In this document: positions 24,528 to 35,054 of the stretch, in pieces | How positions within the stretch are numbered: the stretch's first letter is position 1 | Layout: every line of letters starts with the position of its first letter | NCBI RefSeq assembly: GCF_005239225.2 | Contig: NC_133297.1 | Coordinates: forward strand, 2,612,392 to 2,676,391 | Reading direction: 5' to 3' | DNA from: Populus alba | Lineage: Eukaryota; Streptophyta; Magnoliopsida; Malpighiales; Salicaceae | DNA length: 64,000 nt | Program-made: the position numbers and the translations under genes | The notes under the pieces: generated by a model | What the model saw: the letters and a program-made list of their open reading frames with translations, nothing else | What the model was told of the DNA's origin: nothing | The model's database searches: none

Positions 24528-25245
24528 ATATTGTGTCTAGCATGTCTTTCTGTTTTTTTATTCCCCGTCTAAGCACTTATTATAATTGAGTTTATATACC
24601 TTGAGTGTATCCTTTAAAGAAATGGAACTCATTTTCCTTATCTGCTAGGTATTTTTGCATGGGTTGTGAGCTGAATTTGAGGAAGTAAACTTGTGAATTG
24701 CAAATTCTCTATTTCTAGAAAAATTGTAGCCCTTCCAATTCATCTTTACAACTCATTTTTATGACTTTTGGAATTCCATCTATGGCCAAAAAGTGAGATG
24801 GTGTTTGCTTCAACTTTAATTATTTTTATTTTTATCACTTGTGGTGGGTCATAAATTTTACCACTTGTGTCTATCTTTTTTCTTTTTTTCAAAGTGAGCT
24901 TCATTAAATATTTAATAGGATGCCACTAATTATAGTTTAAACACCATAAAATTAAAGTTTATTGTAACAATGGTAGCCTTTAATTTTCTGAAGATATATT
25001 TCAAAAACCTTATTAAAATATTAACAAAATCGTAGTGATTATCTGAAAAAGTTTGCAGACATTACATAACTAATTCTTTAAATTTAAGATAATATTACAA
25101 AAACCATGTTTTGTATAAAAAATATCTCTTCAAATTTAAGTGGATTATTCCCTCAATATTAAACACAATTTGAATATGAGAAAGGAATTTTTGTAATATT
25201 ATTAAACTTTTGAAAAATCACTATAATTTTATGATATTTTACTCT
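24528..25245. other. AT-rich intergenic DNA, no gene seen
   Basis: Between the split solo LTR and the LINE. No recognisable gene, RNA or element end. Confidence 0.5.
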
Positions 25246-25263
25246 ATTTTTAATTCTCTTGCT

Positions 25264-28200
25264 TTTTTTTTTGAAAGATGCATATATTATTTAAACGCCA
25301 AAGTCTGGCGGGAGTAGTACAGAAGCTACACAATATCTTATTATGACCAATAGCCATATATAAGATAAAGCGCAGCCAAAGATAAACAAAAGCAAAGAAA
25401 ACCATCGAATATCCATCCAAATGAGCTTGAAGCTAACTATTCCACTACAAAACAGACCAGAAATAACTTAAAGACATAATGGCAGAAGACACAATAGCAA
25501 GGCCACCGAAAAATGGTGGGATCAAAGCCAGACAACAAATTCACTTGATCTTCGCACACCTTGTTTAGCCATGCAATCTGCCATGCAATTACTTTCACGA
25601 AAAATGTGTGAGAAGGTGATTGAACCAAAGTATGCTTTCAGTCTATTAACAGAGGAGAACAAATTATGATGCTTCCAGGGACGGCTGTGAGGCTTATTCA
25701 TCCAGCTAATAACATTGGCAGAGTCAGACTCTATGATGATGTGTTGATGGTGAAGGATGCAGTTAGATGCTGATAGTTCAATGGCTTTGACAATAGCCCT
25801 TAGCTCAGCAATATTGGAGTCTAAAATACCAACTGGAACAGAGAACATACCGAGAAGATGGCCATGGTGATTTCGCAACACACCACCTATTCCGGAGGGG
25901 CCTGGCTTACCAAGAGAAGAGCCATCCACATTCCATTTGAGGCTATTAATCATAGGAGGAGACCACCGATTAGTAATCCTAAAAGAGGGAGCATTGGTCC
26001 ACCGATGCAGGCCATCTGCTGATCTGATCAGATCTGAAGGGGAGTATGGAAAATCAGAATGGATAGCTTTTAGCCATAGACATAGACGGGTGATGATAAG
26101 AAAAAATATTGAATCATAGTCAGGAGTCTTCTGTTGGAAAATCAGATCATTCCGAAGGAGCCAAAGAGACCATGCCACTGAGAAGAACAACATCAGCCAT
26201 GATTTCTTCTGAAACTGACCATGCACCATGGAAGGCCAATGAGACCACAAATCTGAGAAGCTCTGTGGGAAACACCAAGCTAAACCCCACCATTTAATGA
26301 TTTTTGACCAAATGAGCCAATGTTTATGGCAGAGTAGCAGGATATGGTCCACTGATTCTGCTTCCACTAGGCAGACAGGGCAATTTGATTCTGAGCTACC
26401 TAATATACCTCTTCGAACCAGCATACATCGGGTGTTGATTCTGTTAATAATAGCCATCCAGCAGAAGATCTCTATTTTAGGAGGGACAATACCTTTCCAA
26501 ATTCCAGCAAACGAGAAGGCATTGTTGGTGGAAGGCTTTGTACTTAGCAATCCACAGAGAGATTTCACTGAAAAACTTCCTGAATTAGTGTCCTTCCATA
26601 TTAGTCTATCCTCTCCATCTTTGTCCATGTGTACTGTTGATAGGATTGCATAGAGTTGATCAAGCAAGCCAAAGTTGCGTCCCCGTAGTGGACGTATCCA
26701 GGAAAAGACCCAAATCCACTCATACCCTTCCCACATTCCCATCTTAGCAATGCTGACAGCTTTGTCACTGGATAATTGGAAAAGAGTAGGAAAGTGCTCT
26801 GCTAAATAATGGTTATTAAGCCAGCAATCAAGCCAAAACATAGTCTTCTTGCCATTTCCGATAAGAAGCAGAGATTGCTCCTTCACAATATCCTGCAGCT
26901 TTTTATTTCTCACACAATGATTGACAATTCGGGACCATGTAGTTGCAGCTCCTGGAATAAGAGTGTGTAGCAGCAGTTTAGAGGAATTGGTGATGTGGAT
27001 GCTTTTGATTACATCCTTCCACAAAGTGGATTCCTCCAACCCAAACCTCCACAGCCATTTAAAGAGTAGAGCTGTGTTTTTGCCCCTTAAAGAGCCAATC
27101 CCAAGACCACCCGCATGTTTTGGAAGACAAACAGTGGCCCAGCTGACATTGCATATTTTGTTTCTTTCCTCATTTCCAGACCAGAGGAAGGATCGAAGTT
27201 TCTGATCAATTTTGGAGGCTACCGTAGCAGGCATGGGGAACAAAGATAGGTAATAGATGGGAAGATTGCTGAGCACAGATTTAATCAAGCACAAACGACC
27301 CCCGATAGATAAGAACCTGCCTTTCCACGAAGCCAATCGGCAACTGATATTGTGTAAAATAGGATTCCACAAAGAAACTCTGGCCATGTTTCCACCGATG
27401 GGGAGCCCAAGATACATGAGAGGCAGCTGATCCTGCTTGCATCTGAGAAGCTGAGCCGTGAAGTTACATGTATGAGCTGCTACACCCACTCCCACAATAC
27501 TGCTTTTATAAAAATTGACCTTCAGCCCCGAGACAAGTTCAAAGCATAATAGGATACGTTTAATGTTCTGCATGCTATGCAGAGAATCGGAACTGAACAT
27601 AAGGGTGTCGTCCGCAAACTGTAGATGAGAAATTACAGGTCCTTGAGTGCCAATGCTTATACCCGAAGTCAAACCCAAAGCACAGCCCCGCTGTAACATA
27701 CAACTCAAGCCCTGGACTGCAATGTTGAAGAGAAATGGAGAGAGAGGGTCACCTTGCCGTAGGCCTTTTGCTAAGCAGAATTCCTCCGTTGGAGACCCAT
27801 TAACAAGCACCGACATTTTTGCCGTTGAGATGCATTGCATAATCCACCCTCGCCATCTACTGCCAAAGCCCATGCTAGCCATGATTTCATTAATATATTC
27901 CCATAACACCGAATCAAAGGCTTTATGAAAATCTAATTTGAAAAGATAAGCTTTACCCTTTTTCTTCTTGATGAAGGAAAGGACCTCATTTGCAATCAAG
28001 ACGCTGTCTAAAATTTGCCTCCCTTTGATGAAAGCATTTTGATGATGAGAGATGACCTCTGGCATAACATGTTTCAACCTGGTTGCTAAGATCTTTGAGA
28101 AGATCTTGTATAGGCTGCCCACCAAACTAATAGGTCTAAAATCTGATAGCTTGTTAGCACCTCTAATCTTTGGAATAAGAGTAACAAAGGTGCTGTTGAT

Positions 28201-29759
28201 ACCTGCAGGAAGGAGATTAGTCCGATAGAATTCATCAACCATCTGGATAATGTCCTCGCCTATAATGTGCCATGCTTTCTTGATGAAAAGGAAGTTAATA
28301 CCATCAGGACCTGGAGCTTTATTACCATCACAATCCCACACAGCTGCTGTAATCTCTTCTGCGGAAAAAGGCAATTCAAGAGCAGCCGATGAAGAAGGCT
28401 TCAGCCTTGAGAATTCCAGGTTTGAACATGACGCTCTAGGTCTGTTGTGAAGGGAGTATAGGTTGCGGAAAAAGTGGAAGACAACTAGCTTCACATCGAT
28501 TGGTTTAGATAGGATCTGACCATCAACCTCCAGGCATGCCAGCTGATTCTTTTTCTGCCTTGTTGTTGCAGCTAAATGAAAGAAACGGGTATTTTTATCA
28601 CCAAGCTTGCACCACTGAATTCTAGACTTCTGATGCCAGGCAGACTCTTGAGCTCTGTACAGGATTTTGAGCCGGGAGGCAATGGAATTATTTCTAATCA
28701 GTTCATCAGTAGTCAAGACCCTGCACTCATTTTGACATTCCATTGAGGCAGCTTCAAGTTCCAGTTCTTCAATTCTAGATTTCAGGCTCCCCACAGTATC
28801 TTTACTCCACTGCCGACATCTCTCTTTCAACATCTTTAGAGCTGGGACCATTTGTCTTATACCAGATTTGGAAGGCATGATTGAGCTCCAGAAGCTTTGA
28901 ATCATAGTCCTGAAATCAGACGCAAGCCACCAGCAATTCATGAAGCGGAAAGGTTTCGGACCCCAATTTGCAGAATCTAGCAACAGATGCAGAGGCCTAT
29001 GATCGGATATATATTGTGAGAGACCAAATAGAGTAGAGGACGGGAAAGCCTGCAACCAATCCCCGGATAAAAACACTCTATCAATGCGGCTCGCCGAATT
29101 ACCTCGAGACCATGTAAATTTTCGTCCATTTAACGGGAGCTCTATAAGATTACACCCATCAATGCAATCTTTAAATCTTGTCATGGAAGATGTTATTTGT
29201 GAGCCGCCTTTTCTATCTGATGGGAATAAGGTTTCATTAAAATCACCCGCAAGGCACCATGGCTTACTAACACTATCCCTGAATGTAACAAGATAAGTCC
29301 ACAGCTCATTCTTCAAGTTCCCAGCATTCGGAGCATATACTAAAGAGACTAGGCAATCTAGATTGGATTGAGTGAAGGTGCCTTCAATATGCAAAATACG
29401 ACCATTCATAGCAACAGAACAGCTAGAGACACAAAAAAAATCCGGATTCCATATACATAATATCCCCCCCGAAAGGCCTACTGAGGGAACTGCATACCAA
29501 GCCTTAGGATGACGACCCCATATAGCAGAAATAGTGAACTCATTCAAAGTTTCCAATTTTGTTTCCAAAATACCCAGGATATGAAGATTAAATTTTCGAC
29601 CAAGATTCCTCAAACATCTCTTTTTTTCTCTGCCCCCTAATCCACACACATTCCATACAATTATACTACCCATGAAAGTGATTACAGAGACCATACCTTC
29701 AGACTATTTATGGAAGCAAATCACGTCTTCTTCCTTAAGGTCCACTCTTCCTGCTCTCG
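25264..29759 (-). mobile_element. L1-type LINE with intact ORF2, 5'-truncated
   Basis: Inserted on the minus strand. The poly(A) tail appears as a T run at 25264-25272. An identical 18-bp sequence, ATTTTTAATTCTCTTGCT, flanks it at 25246-25263 and 29760-29777, the target duplication of target-primed reverse transcription. About 65 bp precede ORF2 and there is no ORF1, which plant L1 elements normally carry, so the copy is truncated just ahead of ORF2. A perfect duplication and an unbroken 4.2 kb frame point to a recent insertion. Confidence 0.95.
25522..29694 (-). CDS. LINE ORF2: endonuclease, reverse transcriptase, RNase H
   Basis: 1390 codons without a break. Domains in order: an apurinic-type endonuclease (about 1-235; WNVCGLGG, LETK, AGDFNETL, SRIDRVFLSGD, SDHRPL); reverse transcriptase (about 480-760; KLDFHKAFDSV, GLRQGDPLSPFLF and the catalytic FADD); a cysteine/histidine zf-RVT segment (about 1050-1130; CPVCLVEAESVDHILLLC); and a plant-type RNase H (about 1225-1380; WNVDGSSLGKPG, AELRAI, ESDSANVISWMN). 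The encoded protein nicks target DNA and copies element RNA there. The start may be the ATG eight codons in (MGSIIVWN). RNase H at the C-terminus is typical of plant L1 ORF2. It may be functional but would need ORF1 from elsewhere. Confidence 0.95.
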   Translation of the reverse strand: MVSVITFMGSIIVWNVCGLGGREKKRCLRNLGRKFNLHILGILETKLETLNEFTISAIWGRHPKAWYAVPSVGLSGGILCIWNPDFFCVSSCSVAMNGRILHIEGTFTQSNLDCLVSLVYAPNAGNLKNELWTYLVTFRDSVSKPWCLAGDFNETLFPSDRKGGSQITSSMTRFKDCIDGCNLIELPLNGRKFTWSRGNSASRIDRVFLSGDWLQAFPSSTLFGLSQYISDHRPLHLLLDSANWGPKPFRFMNCWWLASDFRTMIQSFWSSIMPSKSGIRQMVPALKMLKERCRQWSKDTVGSLKSRIEELELEAASMECQNECRVLTTDELIRNNSIASRLKILYRAQESAWHQKSRIQWCKLGDKNTRFFHLAATTRQKKNQLACLEVDGQILSKPIDVKLVVFHFFRNLYSLHNRPRASCSNLEFSRLKPSSSAALELPFSAEEITAAVWDCDGNKAPGPDGINFLFIKKAWHIIGEDIIQMVDEFYRTNLLPAGINSTFVTLIPKIRGANKLSDFRPISLVGSLYKIFSKILATRLKHVMPEVISHHQNAFIKGRQILDSVLIANEVLSFIKKKKGKAYLFKLDFHKAFDSVLWEYINEIMASMGFGSRWRGWIMQCISTAKMSVLVNGSPTEEFCLAKGLRQGDPLSPFLFNIAVQGLSCMLQRGCALGLTSGISIGTQGPVISHLQFADDTLMFSSDSLHSMQNIKRILLCFELVSGLKVNFYKSSIVGVGVAAHTCNFTAQLLRCKQDQLPLMYLGLPIGGNMARVSLWNPILHNISCRLASWKGRFLSIGGRLCLIKSVLSNLPIYYLSLFPMPATVASKIDQKLRSFLWSGNEERNKICNVSWATVCLPKHAGGLGIGSLRGKNTALLFKWLWRFGLEESTLWKDVIKSIHITNSSKLLLHTLIPGAATTWSRIVNHCVRNKKLQDIVKEQSLLLIGNGKKTMFWLDCWLNNHYLAEHFPTLFQLSSDKAVSIAKMGMWEGYEWIWVFSWIRPLRGRNFGLLDQLYAILSTVHMDKDGEDRLIWKDTNSGSFSVKSLCGLLSTKPSTNNAFSFAGIWKGIVPPKIEIFCWMAIINRINTRCMLVRRGILGSSESNCPVCLVEAESVDHILLLCHKHWLIWSKIIKWWGLAWCFPQSFSDLWSHWPSMVHGQFQKKSWLMLFFSVAWSLWLLRNDLIFQQKTPDYDSIFFLIITRLCLWLKAIHSDFPYSPSDLIRSADGLHRWTNAPSFRITNRWSPPMINSLKWNVDGSSLGKPGPSGIGGVLRNHHGHLLGMFSVPVGILDSNIAELRAIVKAIELSASNCILHHQHIIIESDSANVISWMNKPHSRPWKHHNLFSSVNRLKAYFGSITFSHIFRESNCMADCMAKQGVRRSSEFVVWL

Positions 29760-29777
29760 ATTTTTAATTCTCTTGCT

Positions 29778-30737
29778 GGCTGAAAAAGTAGAGTCATTAT
29801 CTCAACTACCATTATAAAATGCAAAATGTTGAGTTAGGGCAACACGATGGAATCTTCCCCTTAATTAACATTGCACTGATATTGAACATTTTTTATTTGT
29901 CGGAAAGTAAAAAGGTTAAGTAAGGAGACTAGTATTTGGTTTGAGCAAGATGAATCGAATATTGTAATGGCTCAGGAATTATGAGTATGTCCCATTAAGG
30001 CTGCAAAATTTAAATACTTCTATAACAGCCCACGTTGGTCTTATGTAATAGCCCTAGATCCCTGGATGACGTATTCATTCGGGTTAAATTTTATATATTA
30101 TTTTATCATTACTTATTTATTCAATGTGAAATATAAAAGGAATGAAATCTTGCCAGTAATATGATTGTGTTGGCGGCCGGTGATTTAAAATATTTTTTAT
30201 TTAAAAATATATTAAAATAAAATAAAATTATTTTTAATATATTGGTATATTAAAAGATTTAAAAATATATAAAAAAATTATTTTAAACAAAAAAAATTAA
30301 AAACTTTTAGGAACACAGTTCCGAAGCACACCCGAAATCATGTGAGAAAAAATTATACTACCTAGCTAAACACTTCGTACACAAACTAATTACATTTGAA
30401 TTGAAGATTTTCCTGTCTGATTTCAAATTCAAAAGTCTTGAATGTTCATGCAAGTTAGCAGATGTTTTATTCTTGCAGAACTCTCTTCTTTGTTTGGTCT
30501 CTGTTAACATTATCATCTATTTAATTAAATAAAAGAAAAGAAATACAAGAAATAAACAACACGAAACCACATAATACAAAACCATTTTGGTAAAAAAGAT
30601 GAGACGATGCTGCTTAAGTCCCATAGACGGCCAGCAGATTTGATTTGAGAAATTGCCAAGGACTTGATATCCTCGCGTTCTTATCTTCAAGATCTCAAAG
30701 TCTGTCCTTCTGTATGGCTGCTGGAAACGATACCTTG
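29778..30737. other. Intergenic DNA with an AT-rich MITE-like block
   Basis: No gene seen. Around 30168-30340 an AT-rich block (TTTTTATTTAAAAATATATT and following, ending GGAACACAGTTCC) resembles a MITE that I recall as common in poplar. That is memory, not a search, and no terminal repeats or target duplication were established. Confidence 0.35.
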
Positions 30738-30752
30738 ACCTCTAATAGTCAT

Positions 30753-31050
30753 ATTTTTTTTAAGGTAATCGGTAAATATTATTGATGAAAAACTGGCCAT
30801 TTAGAGGATGAATAGGAAAGAAAAACAAAGGGATTTAAAATAAAAACAATAGCATAGAAGAAGGAAAAGTAAAAATTTACATAAGTGAACAATCAATCTC
30901 AGAACATCAGCAAACATGAATCTAGCAGATCATTACCATAAAAGAAGATATCATGTTTTTATCTTGAATCTGTCATTCATCAATATTGTTGGCAATTGAA
31001 ACAGTAACTGATTTAATTTATAGTATCTGGAACACACCAAAGGGCCCCCC
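30753..31050 (-). mobile_element. Short 5'-truncated LINE (or SINE) insertion
   Basis: A T run at 30754-30761 marks the poly(A) end on the minus strand, preceded by CATCAATAATATTTACC-like 3' untranslated sequence. Flanked by ACCTCTAATAGTCAT (30738-30752) and ACCTCTAATTGTCAT (31051-31065), a 15-bp target duplication with one mismatch. 298 bp, no coding content. Confidence 0.72.
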
Positions 31051-31065
31051 ACCTCTAATTGTCAT

Positions 31066-31776
31066 TTATCATTTTGTTTCGAAGAAACTAACAAGTTAAA
31101 GGATATTCTACGAACCGAACATTATTCTACTGCAGTCATTAATATGTGGTATACCAGTCTACAACATTCATTTTCCAAGGCATATATGGTCGTTGAAACA
31201 AAAATTACGAAAACTATATATGGTTTTCATACTATTCTTCATAGATTATTGAATCTTCTTTCAATTAAAAATGAAGAAAAGGTTTTTTTTCTGTGTTTAT
31301 ATCTTTAGCTATAATGACGAAACTTTGGTTACAAAATTTCCCAAACACATGTTCCTTCAAATTTCATGTTTATTGTGGATTATCACCTCGAAAATGTTTC
31401 CTTTTGAAAATAATACGCACGCGCGCGCGCGCGCGCGCATATATATATATAGAAAACGAAGACTTTTTCAATCATGAAAACAACGGGAGTGGTTGTAATT
31501 GACTGCTTTTTCGTGGCATACAAGACTTGTTAACAAGGTTTTGAATTAATTTATTTCGATGTGGTGGAAGAAAACCTACCATTCCCATTTCATTGTCATC
31601 TTTGTTTGATTAATAAATTTGAAATCTTCAAATGTTCCCTCGTCCATAATTTTATGGTCCAACTTGAACCGCGTCAGCAATTCAGCATAGTATCAGGATT
31701 CATTCAAAATTTGACCCCATCCAGGAAAATTACACAAGGTCAAATTTGGGGGACTAAAATCTTTCAACTTTATTGA
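31066..31776. other. Upstream region of the patatin-like gene
   Basis: No gene seen. Contains the alternating purine-pyrimidine tract at 31413-31451 and AT-rich DNA leading to the promoter repeats at 31777. Confidence 0.5.
31413..31451. repeat. Alternating purine-pyrimidine tract, (CG)n then (TA)n
   Basis: 39 bp of strictly alternating purine and pyrimidine: ATACGCA, a CG run of about ten steps, then AT repeats. Such tracts can adopt Z-DNA. It lies about 520 bp upstream of the patatin-like start codon. Confidence 0.9.
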
Positions 31777-31836
31777 AAATTCCATGCTTCATGAAGCACA
31801 GAAGTCTATAAATTCCATGCTTCATGAAGCACAGAA
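31777..31836 (+). promoter_or_regulatory. Putative core promoter of the patatin-like gene with 27-bp direct repeats
   Basis: Two identical 27-bp copies (31777-31803 and 31810-31836), each centred on the palindrome GCTTCATGAAGC, start 33 bp apart. A TATAAAT at 31807-31813 lies at their junction, 155 bp before the ATG, a fitting distance for a TATA box with a leader of about 125 nt. Transcription start is inferred. Confidence 0.5.
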
Positions 31837-31967
31837 TATTACAAGTTTCAAACCTTAATTAGATCTCAGCACTAGCTAGATACATCTCCCAAGGCTCTCA
31901 GAAAGTTTAAGCTAAACACCTCGAACTCTTCCGCTTCTAGGCTCTCGATCAGTACTATTAGCTAGCA

Positions 31968-34105
31968 ATGCCTATAAATTCCTCCTCAATCTCTCATATC
32001 GAGACTTTAAGATCACCCATTCAACCCCCAACTTTTGGAAACCAAATCACTGTTCTTAGCATCGATGGAGGTGGAATAAGAGGAATCATACCAGGAACTA
32101 TCCTTGCCTTTTTAGAGTCCGAGCTTCAGGTAGTCTAGAAATCGGTGTCTTTAAGGACGTATTGTTGCATGTCAAATAGACCTGCAAGCTCATGATGATA
32201 ATATAAAATAGAGTAGGATAAGAAACTACAGGGAACGATTCCTTGGTCCACTTGAGGTCTTGCATGCAGCCTTTGCACACCTTCCACGGAGGCTGTTTGT
32301 TTTGTAGTTTTATGCTTTTGCTTTTGCCTTTTTATTAATAGTTTCATCAAAACAATACATCACACTTGCATGCAGGATAATATTTTATTTATATCGGGTA
32401 TATAATTGTAATGTCTTTTTCCAGGTATAAAATAATCCGTAATTTCATCTCCCATCACTGACTAGGATGTTTTGCTATTCAAATTGTGTAGAAGCTGGAT
32501 GGTGCAGACGCAAGACTTGCAGACTACTTTGATGTGATTTCAGGCACCAGCACCGGTGGCCTCGTGACTGCTATGCTAGCTACCCCTAATGAGCAAAACC
32601 GCCCTTTATTTGCCGCCAAAGACATTAATGACTTCTACCTTGAGAACTGCCCTAAAATATTTCCCCAGGACGGGTAATAATCCCATATATGAATGCCATG
32701 ATAAAGAGTTAAATATAGTATATCAAGTACTGCTTTAAAACTATTTTTTCCCCCTCATTCAAATGTCTAGATACTAACTGTATACTCACTGGCAATAGGT
32801 CTCCATTGGCTTCTGCTGGAAAACTGATAAAGAGTTTGAGAGGACCAAAATACGATGGCAAATTTCTGCATAGCATTGTCAAGGAAAAATTAGGAGATAA
32901 ACGCCTGAACCAGACCATGACAAACATTGTGATCCCAACTTTTGACATCAAACGCCTTCAGCCAACGATCTTTTCAAGCTATCAGGTTCGTTATATATAC
33001 AAACACAACTCTTAAAATTCTATGTGTTACTTGAGAAAAGATTCGTTTCACACTGCAAAATATATGTCCTTACAAGACGTACCGCTTTGTTCTTTAGGTG
33101 AAGAACGACCCATCCACGGATGCCCTTTTATCTGATATATGCATTGGGACTTCAGCTGCCCCAACCTACCTCCCTGCCCATTATTTTGAAACCAAGGACC
33201 CCTCAGGCAAAGTGAGAGAGTTCAATCTGATTGATGGTGGTGTGGCAGCAAATAATCCAGTATGTTCATCATTTATCTTCAGCTCTTGAACTTGCATAAC
33301 TCTTAACATATTGATGAATCCTATCATTAATTTCCTTTTGAATTTCCAGACTTTAGTTGCCGTGAGCGAAGTTTCCAAGGAAATCACTCGGAAGAATCCT
33401 GACTTCTTCCCCGCAGCGCCTATGGATTATGGTCGATTCCTAGTCCTTTCCTTGGGGACTGGTACGGCAAAATCTGAAGAAAAGTATGATGCAGATGAAG
33501 CGGCCAAGTGGGGTATCTTGGGATGGTTGACTAGTGACAATTCTACTCCGTTAGTGGATGTGTTTACAGAAGCTAGTGGCGACATGGTTGATCTTCATAT
33601 TTCCACTGTTTTCCAAGCCCTGCACTGTGAGGAAAATTATCTTCGAATTCAGGTATATATCACGCTCATGTGGTTATTCAAGATACCAAATTATATTCTC
33701 CCACGAAGTCATTAAAAATAAAAACTAGAAAACGATGAACCCTGACTATAAGATATGTGTGAAATGCAGGATGACACGCTGACCGGAACACTTTCGTCCG
33801 TGGATGTTGCCACGAAAGAGAATTTGGAGAATCTTGTGAAAGTGGGTGAGAAATTGTTAAAAAAACCAGTATCAAGGGTGGATTTAGGCACTGGAGTCTT
33901 TACACCTGTTGATAAGATGACAAATGAAGAGGCTCTCATAAAGTATATATCTCCTCTATATATTATAGTGATTTCTATGGCATCTTATTTCATCTTGCTG
34001 ATTTTGTTTTTTGTTTGACTGTATAGGATGGCTAAATTACTGTCAAGGGAGAAGCATCTTCGTGAGTCTAGGTCACCAGTTGGAAAAGTTGCTACTTCGA
34101 AGTGA
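31968..34105 (+). CDS. Patatin-like phospholipase / lipid acyl hydrolase, intact, seven exons
   Basis: The only intact host gene seen. Exons with GT/AG borders that keep one frame: 31968-32129, 32492-32673, 32799-32985, 33098-33259, 33350-33652, 33770-33942 and 34027-34105, giving 415 residues, normal for plant patatin-like proteins. Family motifs: oxyanion loop DGGGIRG (33-39), nucleophile motif GTSTG with Ser74, and the dyad aspartate in DGG (Asp223, followed by VAANNP). Patatin-like enzymes cleave acyl groups from phospho- and galactolipids by a Ser-Asp dyad and act in membrane lipid turnover, defence and wound signalling. No signal peptide is evident, so it is probably cytosolic. It looks closest to the Arabidopsis PLP2/PLA-II type group, but the subgroup is not certain. 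A related gene remnant lies downstream on the other strand. Confidence 0.95.
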
Positions 34106-34474
34106 ATATGATTCGTACACTAGATTATCCAGAAAATCAATTAGACGAAATTAATAAATTTGGAAGAAACACTAAGGAGATTATCTGCATTATGTAATTC
34201 TGCTGTTTTTATTTTTTTTTATTGTTACAAGAAATGAATAATATGTAATTCTTTCCGTCGTTAAATATGAATCATCGCAGAATGCTGTTGCACTTTTAAA
34301 TATATTTTTGCTTGCTCATCTTATAATTTTGTTTACCTTTAGTTCTTCTTGCCTTGTGGTCTGACAACTCGACGTGTTTATCGTTGTTTTGGCTATACAT
34401 ACATACCTCAATACACACACATATCCAAACCTACTTATTCTTTCTGAGCTTGGATATGATCATATCCATTGATT
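34106..34474. other. Region between convergent patatin-like genes
   Basis: 3' flank of the intact gene; no further gene seen. It would hold the polyadenylation sites of both genes, but none was assigned. Confidence 0.5.
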
Positions 34475-34800
34475 GTTACATAGAATCTTTGTCGAAATTA
34501 GATGGTTCAATTTCCCGCTTCGTAGTTTTTCCTTAGCAAGACCATGTAGATACTTTCCTCGTATTTTTTCCGACAATGCTTCGATTACCTTTGACACATA
34601 AGGAAATAAGGAGCAGCTTCCCGAAAGATAAAAGAAAACGAACGAAAGTGTCAACTATCCAAAAGATAAAATAACACATATTTCACCAGAAATTGTTTCT
34701 CCGAATTGGATAGCCAGCCAGAGAAACGAATTTTACCTGGGTCGTGGAAAGAACTTCGGACACTGGTTCAGGCAAAAATCCTTGATGTCTTTGGCAACAT
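34475..34800 (-). pseudogene. Remnant of a second patatin-like gene, cut by a copia insertion
   Basis: On the minus strand, 34800-34737 encodes VAKDIKDF and CPKFFP, aligning with AAKDINDF and CPKIFP in exon 2 of the intact gene, and ends at a GT splice donor in the same place. After an intron, about 34625-34480 encodes KVIEALSEKIRGKYLHGLAKEKL, broken here as KVIEALSEK and GKYLHGLAKEKL, aligning with the exon 3 segment [12 protein letters not shown]. Beyond that the likeness ends. The catalytic Ser region and exon 1 should lie to the right of the copia element but are not seen after 50231, so that part is lost. Tail-to-tail paralogs fit the clustered habit of patatin-like genes. Confidence 0.8.
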
Positions 34801-34803
34801 TAT

Positions 34804-34980
34804 TATAGAATAGGATTCTAATATAGGATATTGTAATCATTACAATTACTCATGTATCTATCAGAATAGGATTCTAATATAGGATGTTGTAATCATTACA
34901 GTTACTGCAGTGTTCTACTGCCTCTATATAAATAGAAAGGTTGGCTAAGGCACAACCCAACACATTCTATTATTCTCAAC
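34804..34980 (+). repeat. 5' LTR of copia 1
   Basis: Begins TATAGAATAGG and ends TTATTCTCAAC. Contains an internal 56-bp tandem duplication (starting at 34808 and 34864) and a TATATAAATAG box (34925-34935). Exact outer border uncertain by a few bases. Confidence 0.88.
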
Positions 34981-34981
34981 T

Positions 34982-34993
34982 TGGTATCAGAGC
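34982..34993 (+). other. Primer binding site of copia 1
   Basis: TGGTATCAGAGC, complementary to the 3' end of initiator methionine tRNA, directly after the 5' LTR. Confidence 0.95.
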
Positions 34994-35054
34994 TACAAAA
35001 CTCTAAAATAAATTAAACCTAATTTTCTCATAGCCTCCCAACCTCCCTTCTTCA

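Noticed and set aside
26000..29300. Several plus-strand frames of 60-118 codons
   Set aside because: Antisense shadows of the LINE ORF2.
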